Source: Bailinhaonella thermotolerans
GTDB taxonomy: Bacteria > Actinomycetota > Actinomycetes > Streptosporangiales > Streptosporangiaceae
DNA: 64,000 nt
Reading direction: 5' to 3'
Assembly: GCF_003594875.1 (NCBI RefSeq)
Contig: NZ_QZEY01000001.1
Coordinates: forward strand, 620,001 to 684,000
The translations under genes and the position numbers were made by a program. The first letter of the stretch is position 1. Every line of letters begins with the position of its first letter. Positions 59,227 through 64,000 of this stretch are shown piece by piece. The notes beneath the pieces are model-generated. The model did no database searches and was not told the origin of the DNA. It saw only the letters and a program-made list of their open reading frames with translations.

Positions 59227-59340
59227 ACGGCGCGGGCCGTACGGCAGGCACGTGCGAGTGACCGGCGCGGGCCGTACGGCGGGCGCCCGGTGACCGGCCG
59301 CCGCGCGGCGCGGGCCGTACGGCAAGCGCCCGGCGAGTGA
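59194..59340 (+). repeat. Four irregularly spaced copies of a ~32-bp repeat, first copy coding
   Basis: Copies start at 59194, 59230, 59265 and 59308, each with GCGCGGGCCGTACGGC followed by a variant of AAGCGCCCGGCGAGTGA. The first copy encodes the last residues and stop of the hydrolase; the next three are non-coding. Each carries the palindrome GCCGTACGGC. It looks like a minisatellite spread from a gene end. Confidence 0.85.
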
Positions 59341-59482
59341 TCGGCTCCGCGGTTTTCCGCGCGGCTCTCACCTGGGCCTTCTCCGGGCGGCTGAGGTGGG
59401 CGGGAAGAACAAGACTGCCGCCGGCGGGTTTCCTCGGGCACGGTTGTCAGCGTCTCCACCAACCACCGGCAGGAGGTCCGCC

Positions 59483-60859
59483 GTGTCCGAAACCGTGCCG
59501 CTCCACCTCGCGGGCAACAACGCGCCGGTCCCCGAGGAGGTGACCCTGGAGCCGTCCAGGGTCATCGGCGAGATCCCGGCCGAGCTGAGCGGGCAGTTCT
59601 TCCGCAACGGGCCCAACCCGCGCACGGGCTGGTCACCGCATTCCTTCGCGGGCGACGGCATGATCCACACGATCGCGCTCGACGGCGGCAGGGCGCGCTG
59701 GTACCGGAACCGGTACGTGCGCACGCCGCTGTACGAGCACCCCGGGCGGTCACGGCTCGACCTGGCCTTCGACCGGGAGACGGGCCGGATCGACTACCGC
59801 GTCACCACCGCCAACACCCACCTGATCAGCCACGCCGGGCGGCTGTTCGCCCTGGAGGAGGGCGGTTTCCCGTACGAGGTGACCCGGGATCTGGCCACGA
59901 TAGGGCCGCACACCTTCGGCGGGGCCCTGCGGACCCCGATGACCGCCCACCCGAAGACCTGCCCGATCACCGGGGAGCTGCTGTTCTTCGGCTACCGGCT
60001 GCGCCCGCCGTACCTGACCTGCTACCGCGCCTCGGCCACGGGCGAGGTGGTGCAGACGCGGGTCGTGGACGTGCCGAGGGCGACGATGACGCACGACTTC
60101 GCCATCACCCGGGACCACCTGGTCTTCATGGACCTGCCGGTCGTCTTCGACGCCGCCGGGGCCGCGGCGGGCGGGCCGCCGTGGCGCTGGGACGACGCGC
60201 ACCGCGCCCGGTTCGGCGTGCTGGAGCGTACGGCGGGCGACGACGCGCCCGTGCGCTGGTTCGACGTCGCCCCCTGCTACGTGTGGCACACCATGAACGC
60301 GTTCGAGGACCCCGGAGGCCGCACCATCACCGTCACCGGCACCCGCGTCCCCAGCCTGTGGCGCGGCGGCCCCGGCGACCTGGAGGGCGGGCTCCCGGTT
60401 CTGTACCGCTGGACGCTGGACCTACGGTCGGGCACGGTCGCCGAGGAGCCGCTCGACGACGAGCCCAGCGAATACCCGCGGGTCGCCGACTCGGTGCTCG
60501 GGCTCCCCCACCGCCACGGCTACACGACGAGCTTCTCCCTGGACGCCGAGCCCGACCGCTCACGGGTCTACGCCTACGACCTGACCTCCGGAGGCGTACG
60601 GGCGACGCACCGCCTGCCCCCGGGCCACACCTGCGGCGAGGCCGTCTTCGTGCCCCGGCGGGGGACGGCCGAGAACGAGGGCTACCTGATGACGTTCGCC
60701 CACGACCGGGCCGCCGGCACGAGCTACCTCGCCATCCTCGACGCCGCCGACCTCCCCGCGCCGCCCGTCGCCGAGATCCACGTCCCGGTGCGCCTCCCCG
60801 CGGGATTCCACGGCAACTGGATCCCCTCCCACGCCGTCGGACAACCCGCGGGCCGATGA
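59483..60859 (+). CDS. Carotenoid oxygenase (RPE65/CCD family)
   Basis: 458 residues from the GTG at 59483, with AGGAGG upstream. The four iron-binding histidines of the seven-bladed propeller are found in order: MTAHPKTCP (about 179), RATMTHDFAITRD (about 228), YVWHTMNAFEDP (about 295) and AGFHGNWIPSH (about 448). GQFFRNGPNPRTGWSPHSFA and GDGMIHTIAL are conserved N-terminal parts. It likely cleaves a carotenoid or a stilbene/phenylpropene-like alkene with O2. No carotenoid genes are nearby. Confidence 0.94.
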   Translation: MSETVPLHLAGNNAPVPEEVTLEPSRVIGEIPAELSGQFFRNGPNPRTGWSPHSFAGDGMIHTIALDGGRARWYRNRYVRTPLYEHPGRSRLDLAFDRETGRIDYRVTTANTHLISHAGRLFALEEGGFPYEVTRDLATIGPHTFGGALRTPMTAHPKTCPITGELLFFGYRLRPPYLTCYRASATGEVVQTRVVDVPRATMTHDFAITRDHLVFMDLPVVFDAAGAAAGGPPWRWDDAHRARFGVLERTAGDDAPVRWFDVAPCYVWHTMNAFEDPGGRTITVTGTRVPSLWRGGPGDLEGGLPVLYRWTLDLRSGTVAEEPLDDEPSEYPRVADSVLGLPHRHGYTTSFSLDAEPDRSRVYAYDLTSGGVRATHRLPPGHTCGEAVFVPRRGTAENEGYLMTFAHDRAAGTSYLAILDAADLPAPPVAEIHVPVRLPAGFHGNWIPSHAVGQPAGR

Positions 60860-60919
60860 GAATGACCTTGCCGTACGCTTCTCGCCGGACATATCCCTAG
60901 ACGCGGCGGAGGTTGGCGT

Positions 60920-61450
60920 ATGCCCAGGACCACGACCCGGGTCGCCGCCGCGTCAGCCCTGCTCGCGGGGCTCGTCGCGGCCGGCGGATGCTCGGCGGCC
61001 ACGAAGTCGGCGAACGCCGGGCGGGCGGAGACCCCGGAGGTGGTGGCCCCGTCCTCGCCCGCGTCGACCGCGAGCGCCTGGGTCCCCGTCGACCGCCGCA
61101 GGAACGCCCACCCGCATCCCTCCCCCACCCGCATCGCCGTACCCCCGACGGACCCCGACTCCCGCGAGCGCACCGTGTTCACGGCAGGCCCGGCGCGCGG
61201 AGCGTTCACCAGCCCCGCCCTCGACCTGCGCCCCGGCGAGCTGGCGACGCACTTCGACTGCGAAGGCCGAGGCACCGTGACCCTCATCCTCACCGGCCAA
61301 AGCGAGACCGAGTTCGACTGCGACGACGACGGAATCACCCACCAACTCGACGGCCACACCCTGGACGCCCCACAAACCACCCGGCTCCAAATCAAAGCCC
61401 CGCCCTCAGTCCAATGGGCAATCCGCATAACCCAGAACGCGGACAGTTGA
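60920..61450 (+). CDS. Lipoprotein of unknown function
   Basis: 176 residues; SD GGAGGTTGG. ASALLAGLVAAGGC is a lipobox signal, with the Cys at about residue 24. A Pro/Ser-rich stretch is followed by a C-terminal domain with FDCEGRGTVTLILTGQ and FDCDDDGITHQLDGH (two Cys, a possible disulfide). It is probably anchored to the outer face of the membrane. No enzyme motif. The 298-bp region after it (61451-61748) has no gene, but contains two direct copies of TTTCGGTTCGGGCTGGG near 61586-61620. Confidence 0.7.
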   Translation: MPRTTTRVAAASALLAGLVAAGGCSAATKSANAGRAETPEVVAPSSPASTASAWVPVDRRRNAHPHPSPTRIAVPPTDPDSRERTVFTAGPARGAFTSPALDLRPGELATHFDCEGRGTVTLILTGQSETEFDCDDDGITHQLDGHTLDAPQTTRLQIKAPPSVQWAIRITQNADS

Positions 61451-61748
61451 GCCCACTCACCGCCGCGGAAACCGCCACCTCGGCGACAACTCGCACGACA
61501 ACCTCTAGACCCGCTTCGCCGTCCGCCCTCGCCATGGGTGACGGCGGGTGGGGGCTTGGGCTGTTCGTGGGGGTACGGCCGGGGCTGGGTTTCGGTTCGG
61601 GCTGGGTTTCGGTTCGGGCTGGGTGGGATGGGGTGGCTCGGTAGGGTTTTTGTGCTGATACGTCTTGTGGGAAGTCGGAGGTGATCACGGTGCGTCCGGT
61701 CTTGTGACGGCCCCGGCCCGGGGCGTCGCGGAGCCGAAAGGTGACCGT

Positions 61749-62054
61749 ATGAGCAAGACCGACAAGACCCGGCCCTGGTGGGTGGGCATGGCCGAAGCGC
61801 CGATGGTGAACTGCCGGCCCGTGCATGACCACCGGTTCGGGCCGTGCACGCTGCCGGAGGCGATCACCGCCGACAGCGCGTCCATGAACCGCCGCGGACG
61901 GAGCGGCTGTCACTGGGGCGCCACGGACCACTACCTGTTCGACTGCGGCAGCCTCGGCGGTGGCCGGGAGTGGGCGCGGATCCGGCGCGGGGAGCGCCGC
62001 CGCAGCCGCCACCAGGCGCGCCGTGAGCTACGCGCCTACAACGGCGAAGACTGA
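61749..62054 (+). CDS. Small Cys/His-rich protein of unknown function
   Basis: 101 residues starting MSKTDKTRPWWVGMAEAPMV. The pattern NCRPVHDHRFGPCTLP (C-x4-H-x-H-x4-C) and later RSGCHWGATDHYLFDCG suggest a small zinc site. The C-terminus is strongly basic (RIRRGERRRSRHQARRELRA), so nucleic-acid binding is possible. Similar short proteins recur in actinomycete genomes next to regulators. No operon partner is visible. Confidence 0.6.
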   Translation: MSKTDKTRPWWVGMAEAPMVNCRPVHDHRFGPCTLPEAITADSASMNRRGRSGCHWGATDHYLFDCGSLGGGREWARIRRGERRRSRHQARRELRAYNGED

Positions 62055-62116
62055 AAGGCCGGGCAGGGCCCCCAGATACCGGCGGGCCCTGCCGAGGTCT
62101 TGCCGCAGGGGAGCCG

Positions 62117-62548
62117 TCATTCGCCGAGTCCGCGGAAGAGGCCGTCCGCGTCGCTAGTCTCGATGTAACCGCCGAGGTCCACGTTGCCGATATAGATGTT
62201 GACATGAAGGTGGTCGAGCTCGGAGGGGATGACGCGCAGCCCGATACCGGAGTCCCGCTCGATGACCAGGAACGGCGTCTCAGGCGAATCAAGGGTGACC
62301 TTGTCGGCGATGATGAGGAGCGGATCCACGTAGCCGTCCGGGAGCAGGGCGAGGATCTGCCGCGCGGGCAGGCCGTGATAGGCGGGGTTCTCGACGAACC
62401 TCATCCTGACCGGCCGCTCCGGCATCCAGCGGTCGTCCTCCATGTCGGCGAGCAACGCGCGGACAGCCCCCCAACGTTCCTCGTCGGAGTAGTCGGTACG
62501 CACCACGAACAGGGCATCGACGTCGGGCAGCACAGGCGACACGTCCAT
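62117..62548 (-). CDS. DUF6924-like hypothetical protein
   Basis: 143 residues. The start LPDVDALFVVRTDYSDEERW, the central MRFVENPAYHGLPARQILAL, DPLLIIADKVTLDSPETPFL and the end RVIPSELDHLHVNIYIGNVD then GLFRGLGE match the DUF6924 family as I recall it. The family has no known function. Soluble, no signal peptide. It lies in convergent orientation to the small Cys/His-rich gene with 62 bp between. Confidence 0.65.
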   Translation of the reverse strand: MDVSPVLPDVDALFVVRTDYSDEERWGAVRALLADMEDDRWMPERPVRMRFVENPAYHGLPARQILALLPDGYVDPLLIIADKVTLDSPETPFLVIERDSGIGLRVIPSELDHLHVNIYIGNVDLGGYIETSDADGLFRGLGE

Positions 62549-62725
62549 CGGGCAATCCTGTCGGCCGCCGCTGACAATCTTCGCAAGAGGGCGTGCATAA
62601 CCACGCCCGCCGCCCGCGCGTTTAGCCGTATCCCCTCTCCGCCCGGGTCCGTGGCCGGGGTACGGCCAGCGAGCCGTACCCCGGCCGTCCGGCGCGCCGA
62701 GTGGATGCGCAGGACTTGACGCACG

Positions 62726-63946
62726 TCAGGCGTGACTCGCGAGTACGTCGCGGACCTGCGGGACGTCGCGGAACGGCTCCAGGCGGCCGAGGACGACACT
62801 CGCTCGCCGGGAGGTGCGATCGCTCGCCACGTCAGCCGAGAGTTCCAGCATGCGGGCGGCGACCGCCGCCGCCTCCTCCGGCTCGTTGGCGTCTATCAGG
62901 GCGACCGCGAGCCAGGACAGGTACAGGGCGAGTTCACGGGCGTGGGTGGCCTCGTACCGGCTCAGCACATCCACCAGGATCGGGATAGCGCGCAGAGGGC
63001 GCCGGAGCTCGGTGTAGGCGCGCGCCTCCATGACCTGGAGTTCCCCCGCGGTGACCCAGTACAGGTACCCCGGGTCATCGTCACGGGCGCCGCCGGCCAG
63101 GGCGTCGCTCGCCTCGCCGAGGGCGCGCATCGTCGCCTGGGCCTCCCCCGCGCGTGCGTTGGCCCAGGCGACCCGGTCCCAGGACAGGGCACGCGCTCGC
63201 GGCGGGGCGTCCGGTCCTGTCGCCTCCAGGGCCGCGCGGGCGAGTCTCACGCCATCGCGGGGATCTCCCAAGTTCGACACCTGGTAGGCGAGCGACCCGA
63301 GGAGATTCCCTTCCAGGACCCGGTCGCCGGCCTCGCGGGCGGCTTCGATGCCCAGCCGGTAGGTCTGTTCGGCGCGGCCCGGCTGTCCCGCGTCGCTGGC
63401 GATCCATCCGGCGATCTGGGCGCACTCTCCGACGATGCCGAGGATCCGGCGGCCGACCCGCTCGGTGTGGACCGAGCCCCTGTAGATCCGCCGGGCCGTG
63501 GCCAGCTCGCGGAACGCGGGCTCGACGAGGTCGCCACCCGCCAGGACGTCGTCCGCCAGGCGCAGCCCGTGCACACGGGCGGACAGGTCCGTGACGATGC
63601 CGTCGCCGACTCGGCGCCCCGTGACGGAGGCCACCTGCTCCATGAGGTCCGGGGGAGGCTGCACCGGCGTCGCCGGCTGGGGTGCGTCGGCGAACAGCTC
63701 GACCTCGTCGATGCCGAACACCCGGCTGAGCAGGGCCGGGTACGGATCGTCGGGGCGATGCGTCCCGGCCTCGTACCGGCGGATGGCCCGTACCAGGCTC
63801 TCGATCTCCGGCAGCGTCGCGCGCAACCCAGGGTCGGCCGCGTCGCGAATACGCGCGGCAACGTGCTTCTGCGACCACAGCCGCTTGCGTCGCTCCGCCT
63901 GGAGGCGGACAGCCCAGGCAGGCCGGGGCTTACGATCGGCGGTCAT
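62726..63946 (-). CDS. XRE-family regulator with TPR-like C-terminal domain
   Basis: 406 residues from the ATG at 63944-63946 (GAGAGG eight bases upstream; a GTG three codons earlier is an alternative). The HTH is RLQAERRKRLWSQKHVAARI with LVRAIRRYEAGTHRPD. The C-terminal 300 residues are helical repeats (LGIEAAREAGDRVLEGNLLG, ARALSWDRVAWANARAGEAQ, LSADVASDRTSRRA) of the TPR type found in actinobacterial quorum- or differentiation-linked regulators. It is not followed by a DUF397 gene. Confidence 0.88.
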   Translation of the reverse strand: MTADRKPRPAWAVRLQAERRKRLWSQKHVAARIRDAADPGLRATLPEIESLVRAIRRYEAGTHRPDDPYPALLSRVFGIDEVELFADAPQPATPVQPPPDLMEQVASVTGRRVGDGIVTDLSARVHGLRLADDVLAGGDLVEPAFRELATARRIYRGSVHTERVGRRILGIVGECAQIAGWIASDAGQPGRAEQTYRLGIEAAREAGDRVLEGNLLGSLAYQVSNLGDPRDGVRLARAALEATGPDAPPRARALSWDRVAWANARAGEAQATMRALGEASDALAGGARDDDPGYLYWVTAGELQVMEARAYTELRRPLRAIPILVDVLSRYEATHARELALYLSWLAVALIDANEPEEAAAVAARMLELSADVASDRTSRRASVVLGRLEPFRDVPQVRDVLASHA

Positions 63947-63975
63947 TGCGCGCACCTCTCCGCCGGTCTGGATCA

Positions 63976-64000
63976 GTGTCCTCTTGTGTCCTCCAGTGTC
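63976..64000. repeat. Ten-bp-spaced direct repeats GTGTCCTC upstream of the XRE-TPR gene
   Basis: GTGTCCTC at 63976-63983 and 63986-63993, then GTGTC at 63996-64000 where the window ends. The 10-bp phase places all copies on one face of the DNA, about 30-55 bp upstream of the start. A candidate binding site for the regulator itself; more copies may follow outside the window. Confidence 0.5.

Noticed and set aside
1-64000. Prophage, integrated element or insertion sequence
   Set aside because: No integrase, transposase, att-like tRNA end or phage structural gene was recognised.

Overview
This window is very GC-rich (about 70 percent or more by eye), with GTG/ATG starts, GC-rich Shine-Dalgarno (SD) sites, short intergenic gaps and several leaderless-type promoters. 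It also carries actinobacteria-typical families: DUF574 methyltransferase, ECF41 sigma factor, mycothiol-type maleylpyruvate isomerase fold, many TetR/LysR/XRE/WYL regulators, and an XRE-TPR regulator. The source is a filamentous actinomycete, probably of the Streptosporangiales type (Nonomuraea/Actinomadura-like). The order-level guess is inference only. No tRNA, rRNA, CRISPR array or intact insertion sequence was seen.

Layout. 1-9.9 kb: small regulator/enzyme pairs (AraC, MFS, alcohol-dehydrogenase-like protein with a frameshifted XRE gene, MBL-fold hydrolase divergent from an XRE-cupin regulator, membrane protein divergent from TetR) and two small secreted proteins. 10-14.7 kb: DUF574 methyltransferase, a BtrH-type cysteine-peptidase-fold protein, a DUF6292-like protein, an ECF41 sigma factor and a membrane protein. 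14.9-20.6 kb: a LysR-controlled catabolic/efflux set (AhpD-like protein, SDR, serine hydrolase, DHA2 efflux pump, and a second AhpD-like protein lacking the cysteines) closed by a strong hairpin. 22-28 kb: a PrnB-family heme-dioxygenase-fold protein divergent from a MocR regulator, then VOC, GntR, OsmC, a short DinB/MPI-type protein and a GlsB-like membrane protein.

The centre (29.1-38.2 kb) is the most distinctive region. It holds a compact 7-deazapurine gene cluster with a queD remnant, folE, a small ORF, a free-standing NRPS of A-T-R (reductase) architecture, two cytochromes P450, queC, queE, a 26-codon ORF and an SAM methyltransferase. Most genes are translationally coupled. The logic is GTP -> dihydroneopterin triphosphate (FolE) -> [missing QueD step] -> CDG (QueE) -> preQ0 (QueC), combined with an amino acid activated and reductively released as an aldehyde, then oxidised and methylated. 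Both flanks carry gene debris (a MerR C-terminus on the left, two truncated reading frames on the right), as expected of an inserted cluster. I know of no described cluster with exactly this composition, but cannot search.

38.5-53 kb: NmrA-type SDR divergent from a WYL regulator plus nitroreductase; a cobalamin riboswitch followed by metE that is interrupted by one in-frame TAA; a second cobalamin riboswitch on the other strand in front of a FhuF-like [2Fe-2S] protein; a two-gene unit of a small protein plus an 821-residue HEVGH putative metallopeptidase with Sel1/TPR repeats; GNAT/MarR; LysR/nucleoside deaminase; methyltransferase. 54-64 kb: LysR; a CPBP protease-histidine kinase-response regulator operon divergent from a lipoprotein hydrolase across a dyad with 48-nt arms; a carotenoid oxygenase; a lipoprotein; small conserved proteins; and an XRE-TPR regulator whose promoter carries 10-bp-spaced direct repeats.
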